A stretch of DNA of 64,000 bases from Isochrysis galbana (lineage: Eukaryota; Haptophyta; Isochrysidales; Isochrysidaceae), in NCBI GenBank assembly GCA_018136815.1, contig CM030931.1, forward strand, positions 1,901,398 through 1,965,397. The letters are read 5' to 3'. Numbering within the stretch: the stretch's first letter is position 1; each line of letters starts with the position of its first letter. Position numbers and translations under genes: made by a program. This document shows, one piece after another, positions 33,722 through 44,422 of the stretch. Under the pieces are notes generated by a model. The model saw nothing but the letters and a program-made list of their open reading frames with translations, did not search any database and was not told where the DNA came from.

Positions 33722-35157
33722 TGTGCTCACTCACACACATCATGCTGCCAAGTAGGAGCATCATAGTGTGCAAGGATAGAATCCCCCATTGCGAGCCAAT
33801 TCTCGCGACCAGACCCACAACTAAGTAAATGCCTCGTCAACGGATTGGACAACATCTTCCCCACGTAATGACCTCGGTATGGATTCACTCATATCATTGA
33901 ACGTGGAGACAACTGCTATGAAATCATGTGCGTAAGGTGGACGCAAGGAAATTCGCCGTCTATTTCATGTCTACGAATTCGAAGTTGATGTCCAGTGTTT
34001 TTTTACCTCCACTCCCCGAGATTGGTATAAAAGTAATCCCGAACCTACAATTGCACGACGGTCCAAGTCCAGGGGCAATTGGCCTCTAGATTGGCCTCTA
34101 GTCTCTAGCGCATTTTCATTTTCCATTGCGCTTGTTATGGCGGCGTTTTGCACCCAACCCACCAAGCCCCAATCTCAAAACAACAAAACACATGCCTATT
34201 TTCAATTCGGGACACGGAGGGAAGTTGGATTGGGTTGGTGGATAAGGATTGGTCGGTTGGGGTTGGTGTGTTGGGCGGGTTGGGGTTGGTGGGTTGGGCT
34301 GGGTGCTGAGATTATGTTGAGATGGACTGACTCCTGGATCCGGGTAAGGCTCATGAGACTTCATCCTTGGCAACCCACCACGCGTGCCCGTAGGCGGCCT
34401 GTCGACTTTGGTAGCGGGTGAAGATACTTGGGAAGGCTGGGCAATGGTGCAGTGGTAACGGGGTCCGCGCGCGCGGCGGCGAGGGCGGATTTGGTGGTGC
34501 AGAGGGCGGTGTTGGGTCCATAGGCATAGGAACAGATTGAGTCAATCTCTAGTGGGTGATTTCTAGCGAGAGACCACACACAAGGCACTAGGGGCTCAAG
34601 GGTACGAGGGGTCACGGTACGGCTTCGATCGAAGAGCGCTACGACGGCTGCACGGCTGCTGGGGTGCGTACGAAGACACGCCACACCACTTTCCAACGTA
34701 AACAAGGACAACACGTAATAGACACGGGAGCGAAAGCCACGGTGGACGGTGGGTTAACAGAGAAAGCAAAGAAGGAACCAATTGGCCGGAAGAGAACTCG
34801 TCATCCTAGAGAAGAATTGCACACAGAAAAGGCGCGAAAGGGATTCCTCCATGCTTAGTGAAGATCCTATAAGATTCATCGGCGAATAGCGCAACGCGAG
34901 CACAGCGGCGTGCACTTTACCTACAGCTTTTCGTAGCTTAGTTAAAAAAAATTCTTAATAATCTCGTCGCGCGCGCGACCCTGCACCTCCTCCCTGCAGC
35001 CACGCCCGCTTCCCTTACCCCCCCCTCCACCTGCCTTGCGGCGCGTCCCCTCGTGCTCTACCTAGGGGCTGGGTGAAGTGGGTTTCCAGTGGCGGACGGT
35101 GTGCGCCGGTCCCCGACGGCTTATCGCTCCTCCCCGAGCTCGTCTGTCGAGAGATCA
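33722..35157. other. Intergenic; retroposon 3' region near 34930-35110
   Basis: Bases 34200-34310 are (GGTTG)-rich low complexity. Bases 34945-35100 are an inverted match of R7 (38485-38639): T/A-rich start, CTTAATAATCTCGTCGCGCG, a GCGGCGCGTCCCCTCGTGCTC region and AGTGGCGGACGGTGTG. This marks another retroposon 3' part in minus orientation. No gene is seen. Confidence 0.55.
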
Positions 35158-35177
35158 AGGGTTGCCGTAGCGGTAAT

Positions 35178-36104
35178 AATAAAACAACTGAGCGTTAGTA
35201 CCACTACTCCCACTAGCCCAGTACTACAGTACTATCACGACACCCCTCAGCGCACTTGCCCGCACGCCTTGGAGTGATGATACAGACACATACACATATG
35301 CATCCCTACAAATCTCCCCCCTCGCAAACCCCCGGCTCCCATTATAACTCCCCACAAGTTACAATGGGGGAAAACCCAGTGGGGCGGTCCGACCTACGTC
35401 GGGCGACCCACCGGGGAAAAGCACCGGGGGGGGGGGGAGGGACCTCTCGTCGAGAAGCAGAACGGCCCTTGCAGCTCGCGCCGCGAGCAGTCCTCGAAGA
35501 AATAAATGACTGCGCCCCCCGATATCTGCCACAGGGACGTCTTGAGCCACTCCCTTCTTCTCCCCCTCCTGTCGCCAGCCGCCCCCCTTCGCCCGTTTGC
35601 TAACGCAAACGGGGCCCGTTTCTTACCGCACTCCATCGGGGGGCGTGCAAATCCCCCCCTTCTCCCTCTCTCCATTCTCCTCCACCCCTCTCCCTGCGGC
35701 GCGTCGCCATGCGGTGCGCCACGGCCTGCTCTCAGAGGGCCTTTGGGAGCTCCCAGAGGGCCATTAAGGGCAGCTCAGGGGGCAGTGGAGGCTGGGGCTC
35801 AGCCCCTGGCCCCCCCTGCCTCTCCCACGCTTGCCACGCTGGCTATTGGAGCCTCCCAGTGGCCTCTGTCTGCCTGACAACCAGGGGAGGGGGGGGAGTC
35901 AGCTCGAGGGCAGGCCCATGCTGGGCGTGGGAGTGCGAGTCTCTGCCCGCGCCCACTAGGGGTCTGGGCCAGAGTGTTGATTGCCCAGCCCCTGCCAAAG
36001 GGCAGGGGCTGAGGTTGATTGTACGGGCCCACCCCGGGGGGTGTCCGCGATGGAGAGAGGGGGGCGCGAGGCCCCCATTGACCCCCACTTATAAAAGTAG
36101 GTTG
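35178..36104 (-). mobile_element. Non-autonomous retroposon R4, full copy with 20-bp duplication
   Basis: Flanked by agggttgccgtagcggtaat at 35158-35177 and 36105-36124, exact. On the minus strand it begins with the hairpin AACCTACTTTTATAAGTGGG, then CAATGGGGGCCTCGCGCCCCC, the stem AGCCCCTGCC...GGCAGGGGCT (35986-36012), the common core (about 35700-35860), and ends CTCAGTTGTTTTATT. Its tail is a variant of the R5/LINE tail. The 5' hairpin has a different sequence from R1-R3 but the same size and place. Confidence 0.88.
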
Positions 36105-36243
36105 AGGGTTGCCGTAGCGGTAATGTGGGAGCCCGCAAGTCCTTCGAGCTGTCCGTGTTTGCGTTCGAGCGTTTTGGTTTTGCGCTAACCCACATCGCTC
36201 GAGCGTAAGTAAGACCAGAACGCTCAATAGCCCCAGAATGCTC

Positions 36244-36660
36244 CCTCGAACGAGGGTCGCCCCCCCCCCCCCCCCCCCCGACCCCAGACCCAGAACGCTC
36301 GAGATCCCCTTCCGAGTTCTCTTTACATTAGAACCGTTGGGGGACTGTGAGATGCGAGCGCTCGCGGGGGCGCTCGCAAACTTCCCCCCGAGCGCTCCGT
36401 CGAGGGGGTGAAGGGGGGGCCTCTCGCACCGCTCCTCGCTCCTCTTCTCTCTCGCCTTCTCTCTCGTCCTCTCCCTCTACCTCTCTGTCTCTCTCGCCTT
36501 CTCACTCTTCCTCTCCCTCGTCCTCTTCCTCTTCATCTCCCTCTCCCGCTCCCTCTTCCCCTCCCCCTTCCTCTCCTGCACGTTCTGCACATCGTCGATC
36601 AGTCCACTGGGGAACGAACGTCAGCAAGCTAGAGCGAGCAAGCCGCCAGCCCGCAGCCTC
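36244..36660 (+). promoter_or_regulatory. Poly-C and C/T-rich leader of the kinase gene
   Basis: A C run of about 20 (36260-36280) and a long CTCTCC/CTTCTC tract (36410-36590) lie directly upstream of the kinase start. It resembles leaders of aquaporin, CCDC40, BTB and kinesin genes. Regulatory role is inferred from recurrence. Confidence 0.4.
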
Positions 36661-37953
36661 ATGTCCGCAGAGAGGAAAAAGGGCTTCGTTAGGCACGCCA
36701 ACCCGCTGCGCTCGTTCAACTTCCAGGCCATCATTGGCAAAGGATCGTATGGCAAGGTGTACCGTGCTGCGGCGAAGGATGGCGGGCGACTGGTGGCCTT
36801 CAAGGTGTTGAGCCTCGATGATGACGAGGAGAGCATCACCCTCGAGATCCAGCGCGAACTGGACAGTCTGCGAGAATGCCAGCATCCAAACATTGTGCAG
36901 TACGAGGGGGCGTACATTGCCTCCAAGAGGCTTTGGGTTGCGATGGAATACTGTCTCTGTAGCCTGCATTGCATACTCTCTCGTACCAACCGTCCTCTCC
37001 AGGAAGGGCAGATCGCAGCCGTGATGGCACGCGCTCTGCGTGGCTTGGACTATTTACATTCACAACGGCACCTCATCCACAGAGACGTAAAAGCTGGCAA
37101 CATTCTCCTCACCTCAGACGGTGAAGTGAAGCTCGCAGACTTTGGGGTCTCAGCTCAGCTTGGTGGTACATTGACGAAAAGGAACACTGTCATTGGGACA
37201 CCGATGTACATGAGCCCTGAGATGATCGAGGAGGGGCAATACGATCACCGGACTGATCTATGGTCCCTAGGAATCACGGCGATTGAATTGGCGCAGATGC
37301 GCCCACCCTTGGCAGAAGTCAAGCCGGCAGTTCGGGTACTTTTCCTCATTCCGAGCCGTCCTGCGCCAGAGTTGGAAAAGCCGGATAGATGGAGCGTTAA
37401 TTTCAATTCTTTCATAAGCGCGCTTTTGGTCAAAGATCCGGCATATAGACCCGATGCTGCAGCTGCGCTCCGACATCCATTTGCCAAGCAAGGCGACGAA
37501 TCTGATACCCAGATGGAACTCGTCGACGCCTTCCTCAACGTGTCTCGCATGGGTGTTGAAGACAAGAATCATGCTATTGCTGGCCAGCCAACCCTACGCA
37601 GTTATCAACATAGCGGAAATGCACCGAGCATCTTGAACGTAGATGCCAATGAAGCAACCCTGCCATGTTCTTGCCGCTCATCAGATGACCTTCTTGGACA
37701 AGGAACACTAGGCCTAGCGTCAGGGCCCGTGGTCGAACATGACACGCTCGGTGGTAGGGCTCCGGGTCCGCTGAATCGTGCCCTCTTCTCCTTCATGCTG
37801 GACTATGAGGACTATTCGCCCGAGGACGCTAATTGCACAAGCGGGGACTTACAAACCCTAGATCGCGCTTTTTCCGCAACGCTTTTCGACGACAAGTGTG
37901 GGAATGGATACGCAACATTGCCCGCCAAAACGAAAGAGATCGCAGGAACATGA
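36661..37953 (+). CDS. Ste20/MST-type Ser/Thr protein kinase
   Basis: 430 residues, no intron in the kinase domain. Domain about 20-285: glycine loop GKGSYGKV (26-33), ATP-binding Lys48 (VAFKVL), HRDVKAGN (140-147), DFG (160-162), and the Ste20 signature GTPMYMSPEM (179-188). The short size, N-terminal kinase domain and RPDAAAALRHPF end are typical of germinal-centre/MST kinases of the Hippo branch. The C-terminal 140 residues are disordered and then read FMLDYEDYSPEDA..GDLQTLD, which loosely recalls a SARAH start. From 37860 the +2 frame (VWEWIRNIARQNERDRRNMI) looks more protein-like than the last 20 residues here, so a small intron or frameshift near 37800-37870 may change the end. Confidence 0.88.
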   Translation: MSAERKKGFVRHANPLRSFNFQAIIGKGSYGKVYRAAAKDGGRLVAFKVLSLDDDEESITLEIQRELDSLRECQHPNIVQYEGAYIASKRLWVAMEYCLCSLHCILSRTNRPLQEGQIAAVMARALRGLDYLHSQRHLIHRDVKAGNILLTSDGEVKLADFGVSAQLGGTLTKRNTVIGTPMYMSPEMIEEGQYDHRTDLWSLGITAIELAQMRPPLAEVKPAVRVLFLIPSRPAPELEKPDRWSVNFNSFISALLVKDPAYRPDAAAALRHPFAKQGDESDTQMELVDAFLNVSRMGVEDKNHAIAGQPTLRSYQHSGNAPSILNVDANEATLPCSCRSSDDLLGQGTLGLASGPVVEHDTLGGRAPGPLNRALFSFMLDYEDYSPEDANCTSGDLQTLDRAFSATLFDDKCGNGYATLPAKTKEIAGT

Positions 37954-38334
37954 TCTCAACGCACGATGCGGAAAATGCTGGCCTCGGGGATTCTAGTGTC
38001 ACCTTCTTACTGGCCATGGCCCGCGAATGCCTCCGAGCTCTTGTTCCCATACTCAAGACACCTTCAGGATAGCCACAATATGGATTACCGCAGCGAACGA
38101 GGGCAGTCATCGCCTACGCTCCGTGCATAGATAGTATCTTTGACTTTGACTTACAAGTGCTACTATCGAGGTGCTATCTGTTGTTTCTCATGTGTTGTGA
38201 AAGATCGGCGATATGTTGAAGTGTGGTGTCTTTGCTAGCGCATCATGCACAAGATGACTAGGCATCGGCTCTCTCTATCGCTCTCCCCTTGCGCTTGTTG
38301 TGCGCGCTATCAACTGATACTAGTAGTAGTATGA

Positions 38335-38340
38335 AATAAA
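38335..38340 (+). terminator. AATAAA, possible polyadenylation signal of the kinase gene
   Basis: AATAAA lies 382 bases after the kinase stop. It is the only such hexamer noted in this flank. The duplicated target of R7 starts 37 bases further on. Use of AATAAA in this organism is not known to me. Confidence 0.25.
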
Positions 38341-38394
38341 ACCCTTTTGTTTGCGAAGATTACTGCTACTAAGACATTTCTTCACCAGAAACCC

Positions 38395-38639
38395 AGCACA
38401 AGAAACGGACACACATCAGCCGGTAGCCCGATGGCACAGGAGGAAGGCGAGAAACAGGCCGTCGAGAATCGGCACACACCGTCTGCCACTGGAAACCCAC
38501 TACACCCAGCCCCTAGCCCTAGGTAGAGCACGAGGGGACGAGCCGCAAGGCAGGTGGAGGGGGAGTGAAGGGAAGCGGGCGAGGCTGCGGAGATACTGTG
38601 CAGGGTCGCGCGCGCGGCGAGATTATTAAGAAGTTTTTT
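38395..38639 (+). mobile_element. Short 5'-truncated retroposon R7 with 18-bp duplication
   Basis: Flanked by tttcttcaccagaaaccc at 38377-38394 and 38640-38657. Only the 3' part is present: CACTGGAAACCCACTACACC, a GGTAGAGCACGAGG motif, then GGGTCGCGCGCGCGGCGAGA TTATTAAGAAG and a T run. The tail is the R1-R3 type. The 5' truncation is a usual outcome of target-primed reverse transcription. Same sequence inverted at 34945-35100. Confidence 0.85.
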
Positions 38640-38965
38640 TTTCTTCACCAGAAACCCGACTCCAACGCCCTCGCCCCGGGCTAACTCCCCCTTCCGCTCC
38701 CCTCCCCTTATTCCTTTCCGTTCGGTGTCGGGGTGTGCGGCCGTGCGTGCGGCCCATGTGCACTAACTACTTTAGACTTTAGGCCATGCTTGAGGGGAGG
38801 ACCGGTGCGGGCAGAAGGTGCAACCCGAGGTTCCCTTTTTTTGTCACATCCCTCCCGTCCATTTAGGTAAACATTTTTATTAACCTCTATTTAGCCCCGA
38901 ACTTGGGTCCAGTGGCACGTGTATTACTAAATTTTTGGCAAAAACAGCTCGAGGTTCCCGCGACC

Positions 38966-39328
38966 TCACTTCGCCCAAAACAAGTATGCCACAGCCGACA
39001 TCACTAAATAAATAAAGACGTCGCCCGCCCTTACAGTTTGTGCATCACGTTTCAATATCTCTTTCGCATCCAAGGTCAGTTGCATGTTCTCCGTCTTGTA
39101 AAAGCGAATATTCTTTGTCTTCCACAGTACCAAGAGGAGAAGAATGAACAGCGCGAAGACCACCCCGACCGCGATCCCGACCCTCTTGAGGCCATTCCCC
39201 GACGCTATGAGGGCTGCGCCTGAAGAAATAACGAGAAACCAGAAGGTGATGCCACCCAAGAGACTCATCAAGCGGAAGACGTCGTAGGAGCCATCGGCCC
39301 ATGGGCTGTCACGGACGTAGACCCACAT
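38966..39328 (-). CDS. Small membrane protein, family unknown
   Basis: 120 residues with three hydrophobic helices (about 24-45, 50-69, 104-118) separated by a polar loop containing NIRFYKTENMQLTLDAKEIL. Composition and clean helices suggest a real gene. I do not recognise the family. The start is the first Met, MWVYVRDSPWADG; an upstream exon is possible because the sequence before it resembles a splice acceptor. It would span an internal or plasma membrane. Flanked on both sides by retroposons. Confidence 0.5.
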   Translation of the reverse strand: MWVYVRDSPWADGSYDVFRLMSLLGGITFWFLVISSGAALIASGNGLKRVGIAVGVVFALFILLLLVLWKTKNIRFYKTENMQLTLDAKEILKRDAQTVRAGDVFIYLVMSAVAYLFWAK

Positions 39329-39479
39329 CTTACAGTATGCAAAGGAAAATTCGTTTGAGATCGCGTCATTGCCGGGGCCGCTTCACTCGCGGGGCGCCCT
39401 GGAGCACTCCTCCCGTTTATTTTTGCGCCTCAATTTGGACGATCGACCGCCCGAGTTATTTTTGTGTACCGGTATCTTG

Positions 39480-40342
39480 CAACTATCAGTAAAACTGATA
39501 GGGTCATGGGGGCCCCGTGCCCCCCCTCCTCCAACGCAGACACCCCCTGGGTGGGCCTGCACACTCAACCTCAGCCCCTGCCTGCTGGCAGGGGCTGAGC
39601 TGACATCACTCTGGCACAGACCCTCGCCGAGCGCGCATCGCGCGCCGCACGCATTCGCCTGCACTGGCCCCTGATCGTACTGACCCCCCACTCCACCACT
39701 GAGCCACAGACCACCTGAGCCGCCAGGAGGGCACCCAGGACCAGCGAGGCCAGCGAGGGAGAGGCAGGAGAGGCCAGGGGCCCAGCCCCAGCCTCCACTG
39801 CCCCCTGAGCTGGCCCAGCTGGCCCTCTGGGGGGACCCGAGGGTCCCCTCAGAGGGGTGCCATGGCGCGCGCAGGCATCGCACGCCCGTAAGAGAACGAA
39901 GAGAACCGCGAGAAAAGAACGACAAAAAAAACGACGCGATCTGACCCAAGAAAAGGTAAGACTCACGCCTGTTTACGGTATGTTTACAGGCCGATACCCC
40001 GAGCGACACACGAATGCCGCGAAAACGCGGTGTTACTTGAAAAAGACGCGAGAAGAGGGGGCCGAGACCTCCCAGGGGCACGAAGTGTCACATGCAACAG
40101 GCGTTTACGTTTGTTTTGCCACAGGAACACCACACCAGCAGGTCTGCCCCAGCCCACCCCCTGCACTTGGCCCGTTGTAGTGCACGCGGGCCCCCCCCCC
40201 GATACCAAAGACAAAGGAATGAAGGGGGTAGTGTAAGGGAGTGAGTAAACTGGGGTATAGGCGATGTCGTGAGTGAGTACCGTGAGTACGTGGACTGTAT
40301 AGCTAGCGTGAGTAGCCCGAATCTTCAGATGTTTTATTATTA
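39480..40342 (+). mobile_element. Non-autonomous retroposon R5 with 20-bp duplication and LINE-type tail
   Basis: Flanked by ttttgtgtaccggtatcttg (39460-39479) and the same with one change (40343-40362). Starts C then hairpin AACTATCAGTAAAACTGATA with 8 perfect pairs, then GGGTCATG, the stem AGCCCCTGCC...GGCAGGGGCT (39575-39600), the common core in inverted-core orientation relative to R1 (39730-39880), GTAGTGCACGCGGGCC (40178) and A/G-rich sequence. It ends CCGAATCTTCAGATG then TTTTATTATTA. The last 170 bases resemble the 3' untranslated region of LINE L1 (19384-19544). Confidence 0.88.
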
Positions 40343-40362
40343 TTTTGTGTACCGGTATGTTG

Positions 40363-41797
40363 TAGATGTCGAATATGCCGGTCACATATGAGATTGATAT
40401 GCAAAAAAACTTCTTGAATGAAAGTGTTCAGAAAGGCAATGATGCCATGTGCGCCGGAGAGTATACACTGGCAATGAGAATTGCAGGTAATTTGAGCTCA
40501 TTGTCATTGTTGGCTGATATGTACACAATTGCGAAAACGGAAGACGATAAAACTCACGCACTCATACAAGATACAAGTGAAATTGGCGACAGAAATACTA
40601 AGACTTGCCACTGGAAAACTGCAACAACCGCCTACAGCCCCGAGCGTGGAGCGTGTTCTCGCGGCTGTAAACCCCAGGTTTAGTGAAGCGGGCGCTCGCG
40701 GCTTGGGTGGAGCGGGCGCTCGTGGCGCGTAGCCGCCCCTTGCCTGAGCGCCTCTCGAATCGACGATGAAGGCGCCTCAACTTGGACGTAGGGGTGAGGA
40801 TTATTCTGAAAAGGTGGGGAGACCCTCCGAGCCGCTTTTGCCGGGGCAGGTGTCGTTCCGTCAATTGTGGGACATCAGTCGAATTGAGCGATCAAATGTC
40901 CACAGTTATTTAAAATTAAATAACACTGCGTGGGGAGCGCTCTTCGAGTTGAAAATGGTTGGAGTGAGCGTCCGGCGATGCAGCGCTCATGACGACCGGT
41001 GTCTGCATGAGCATTTCGACGGACGAGAAGAAGAGGAGGAAGAAGAGGGAGCTGTCGGTCAGGTGTGTACGGAAGGGCAGGAGGAAGGGCAGGAAGAAGG
41101 GGCAGCAGGAAGGGCAGGAAGAAAGGCAGGAGGAAGGGCAGCAGGAAGAAGGGCAGGAAAGGCTCCGGGGTTCCTTTCGCCCAAAGAGAGACGAAGGGGA
41201 GAGAGGCGTGCACCAGGGGTGGGGGGGTGATGAGTTGCAATCACCCTTCCATGTTGAGAGTATTTGACATATTGGAGGGGGGGGGGGGTCCTAACATACC
41301 CTATATTTTTTTCCGGCGGGCTGGGAGTGGTGACTGCCTATCGAGTGACGCCACGCCCTTGCCCCACGCTGTCGGGGGGGGGCATCCTCAAGGCAGTGAC
41401 GCGCATCCGGTGGGAGGACACGCGTGGCTCGCGCTGCGCAGAGGGGCGACACTGCCCACCGGCTTGTCGAGCAGCAGCGCCCACGTGCGCTCCATGTAGT
41501 GGCGTGTTTTGGGTTAACGAGACTGGTTGAAAAAGAAAACATGCACATCTGGGTGGAAAAAAAATAATAACCTGGTCCTCTTTTGACGGAACGCGACTTG
41601 CTTTCCGCTCACGGTCAAAAATGTCGACCCCCCCAAATATTATATTAGTACTTAAAAAGCCCTGTTTGACCGCCCTACCTACAGGCTATCGGGTGGACTT
41701 ACCCGGTGCGCTGCCAAAACGCCCGTGCCATGTGAGCGGCCCCGCCGTGGGCCTCTATGCGTATATGTTGTGGAGGAAGTAGTTCGGTAAGTATATA
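40363..41797. other. Intergenic with repeat debris
   Basis: 40376-40683 is open but its translation is not recognised. 41030-41165 is a GGAAGGGCAG-type purine tandem repeat. 41578-41600 is the GACGGAACGCGACTT motif. No gene supported. Confidence 0.45.
41596..41677. mobile_element. Right end of an H-family element
   Basis: Inverted match of the first 80 bases of element H: CTTTCCGCTCACGGTCAAAA, ATGTCGACCCCCCC, AGTACTTAAAAAGCCC, TGTTTGACCGCCCTA. So about 80 terminal bases are conserved between copies. The left tip is not seen in the window. Confidence 0.75.
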
Positions 41798-42190
41798 TGT
41801 TACCACCCAGGAGCCAACGCCCCCCAGGAGCCAGGAGCTACCGGGGGCCCCCACCTCAGGCCACATCCACATCTGAGCGAGATGTCCTATGAGCTCGAAG
41901 CCCGATAGCTATCGGTGCCCGTCGTTTTCCCCCAATAGCTATTGGCGCCCATCGTTTCCCCCCAATAGCTATCGGGGGCCGCCTTTCGCCCCCGATGGCT
42001 ATTGGGGGCCGACCTTAAAACGCGATAGCTCGCCCCGGGGGACGTAAAATCTCCCAATAGCTCTCGGGGGATTTTCTCGGTCCCCCGGTAGCTCTCGGTG
42101 GGGCTGTTGGTGATCGGGAGAAAATTTTCCCCGATAGCTCTCGGGGGCCCCCGGTAGCTCCTGGGGGGCGTTGGATCCTGGGGGGTAACA
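41798..42190. mobile_element. Palindrome-armed element P3, short copy
   Basis: Both tips present: TGTTACCACCCAGGAGCC at the left and GGATCCTGGGGGGTAACA at the right, 393 bp apart. Flanks are TATATA on both sides. Inside are seven to eight CC(C/A)GATAGCTATTGGGG-type palindromes in a row. The right arm matches the P1 arm. This is the only compact copy and defines the element as a two-ended unit. Confidence 0.8.
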
Positions 42191-42896
42191 TATATATGGG
42201 AGAGTAGCAGCATGGGACCTGGCGAATGGAAAAGTCGAGCCACCCATCGGATGCTCCATTTTTAGGCTCACCGCGGGTCGTGGATTTCTGCCTCGCCCGC
42301 CGCCCTGCCCGTTCTTCTTATTCCGATAGCTTCTGGGGTCGTTGCGGTAGGGACAGAAGCGAGGGGTAGGTTGCACTCCTTCGCTCTCCCCCCTTAGATT
42401 GGCGCCGGGTTAGGGTTTGGGGCTCGGCGGCCTCAAAGCGCCAGCAGCCGTGTGCGAGCGCAGCGGTCAGCCCTCCTCCGTCCGTCATTTTCTCACTAGA
42501 ACAGTATGAGTGTTTCAACATAAGTGATGCGAGCAACATCTCCGTTCATTCCTTTTTGAACCCGGAACGCGTCGTTCCACCTCGTCGCCTTTTGATTCCT
42601 TGAGAATGATTGCTACTCTTGGTATCCGGGCGATGGGCGCCGACTGGTTCTCGCTCTGTCGGATTTAGCACACACCGAAGTTGCCGCACAACATGCGACA
42701 CGACGCGACGACACGATGATAGGCGGCGGCGTCCAACGCCAACCAACGCCGCCGAGAAAGGCAAGGGGCAAAGAGGTGATGCTGCCAAGGCGAAGATGCG
42801 CTCACAGGTCATGCATTTTGGTCTCACTCACATCGAGTTGTACCTGTACTCTTAAGGTGAGACAGGGTAGGAGATACCTCTTGGTGAATCCTGGTG
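42191..42896. other. Intergenic, no gene seen
   Basis: Short open frames with no recognisable features. Nothing repeated elsewhere in the window was noticed. Confidence 0.4.
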
Positions 42897-43088
42897 TCAC
42901 GCGGCGCACCGTGTGGTTTTCAATGCAGTGAGGTCGGACAGCCATGTGAAGTTGGGTCCACGCTTAGCGTTTAGCACACCAATGCGCGAGATCGGCCGCA
43001 AGTCCAGTGCTTTGGCAGCCTTACGCTCAAGCTCGGGGGCCGTGAGGGACAGCTCTCGGAGCACGGACGCGGCCACAACGGATCCCGT
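42897..43088 (-). CDS. Possible terminal exon, gene unknown
   Basis: After an acceptor-like cctctag at 43089-43095 the minus strand is open for 63 codons to a TGA. It encodes TGSVVAASVLRELSLTAPEL followed by a basic segment and NAKRGPNFTWLSDL. The sequence is protein-like but has no start codon. It could be the last exon of the SAM-like gene upstream (43500-44303), though a connecting exon was not found. Confidence 0.25.
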   Translation of the reverse strand, partial: TGSVVAASVLRELSLTAPELERKAAKALDLRPISRIGVLNAKRGPNFTWLSDLTALKTTRCAA

Positions 43089-43499
43089 CTAGAGGCCTTG
43101 GCTTTTGTTCCATGGTGTTATTGATGGTTGGTGCCTAGTCGTGTATGCAAGCTCAGCAAGCCTACAGCTGGGTTTGCAACGCTCTTTCCCCAACATGTTA
43201 TGCGTGCAAGGCCCCTTTCCCGACAACGAAACGCAAAGAGACCATTGCAATAGCCGTGCTGCTGCCTGCCAGATCCTGCAAAAATGCAAGGGAATAAACA
43301 TTCCCATATTTGCTGAAGTGACTGAAGTGCAATCAGGTTGGCCGGAGATCGAATTGGACAACAGCTGGCCATCTCTGCCGCAGGTAGGTGAACGTGTTGG
43401 CTCCTTCTATAGAGATGACGCAGACCAGCATCTTCTAGCCGGCGTCCCGGTACGCGCCAACATTGCACGCCATCATTCTAGACAGAGGGAATCTCTTCT

Positions 43500-44303
43500 T
43501 TAAAGGTTAGGACTAGTCTTGACTGCTGACATTGCCTCTGCTATGATGAGTCTTTTATGCTTGGGTTCAATGGCCGCTGGCCAATCTGTTTCCTTCATCT
43601 CGCATATACCCTCCAGCGAATCGATGCCACAGGCAGACAAAGCAGCAGCATATACGATTCCAACGTGGCCGAGATTACAGACAGCGCTCAACCAATTCGC
43701 CAAGGTAGTGAGGCCTTCTATGGGGGCATCCAACCTCCAGCGGCTGTTTGATTGCATGTGAGCAGAACTTGTACCTGCAGTAATGGGCTGGTACAGCGGA
43801 TAATCGAGAGAGCTCAAGAGTAGCTGCTTTACAAAAGCGGCCCGCTGAACGCTTTTCTCGGATGGAGGGGGCACATCCGCTTTGGTCGACAATGATTCGT
43901 TGGGAAGGGAGACCAGCCAATTTGAGAGGGCAGATAAGGGCAAGCCACCACTTTGTTGTCCGTCACGGCTCTCAAATGAGCTGCGCATGAGCGACGTGGA
44001 CTCACCTGCCGCCTTGCGGGCAGCCGAGAGGTGGGTAAGAAGATCCGAGAAGGGATCCGCACCGCTGTGTGAGAGGGAGGACGCATCAGCCTCACGTTCG
44101 CCGAGAGTGAGCAGCTGCGACGATGACGAGGGTCCACCGAGCGGCCGCCGCACAATCCTGCGGCGCATTAAGCCTCGGTCGGCATCAGCGAGCAGCGACT
44201 TGATCCTTTCTTCTGCCGAGCTGAGCCCGGTGCCTTCCCCGCTGAAGAGCTGCTCGCCTCCTCCTCCGTAGAAGATGAGCTGCTCCTCGAGCGCTGAACT
44301 CAT
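43500..44303 (-). CDS. Uncharacterised protein with C-terminal SAM-like motif
   Basis: 267 residues from the Met of MSSALEEQLIFYGGGG; the frame is open 41 codons further but that extension looks like leader sequence. The middle is Ser-rich and disordered. The last 75 residues are more structured (LTTLANWLSAVCNLG..) and end CGIDSLEGICEMKETDWPAA followed by PKHKRLIIAEAMSAV, the order of helices 3-5 of a SAM domain (L-x-L-x-E-x-D-x-x-x-x-I-x-P-x-H-K-R). SAM domains mediate protein-protein binding. Basic segment RRRIVRRPL lies near the N-terminus. Function unknown. Confidence 0.55.
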   Translation of the reverse strand: MSSALEEQLIFYGGGGEQLFSGEGTGLSSAEERIKSLLADADRGLMRRRIVRRPLGGPSSSSQLLTLGEREADASSLSHSGADPFSDLLTHLSAARKAAGESTSLMRSSFESRDGQQSGGLPLSALSNWLVSLPNESLSTKADVPPPSEKSVQRAAFVKQLLLSSLDYPLYQPITAGTSSAHMQSNSRWRLDAPIEGLTTLANWLSAVCNLGHVGIVYAAALSACGIDSLEGICEMKETDWPAAIEPKHKRLIIAEAMSAVKTSPNL

Positions 44304-44422
44304 CGGCGCCGCGATGGAGGACGGGGCCCCCCGTCTTGAGAGTGGAGTCTTGAGAGAACTAAATAAACAGAAACCAGGTTTTGTTGTAGATGTGTGAGAT
44401 CTAAGCCCGAGAGTGGCAACGT

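Noticed and set aside
43105..43503. 132-codon plus frame
   Set aside because: No recognisable motif; opposite strand of the SAM-like gene's downstream flank, where acceptor-like sites suggest minus-strand introns.
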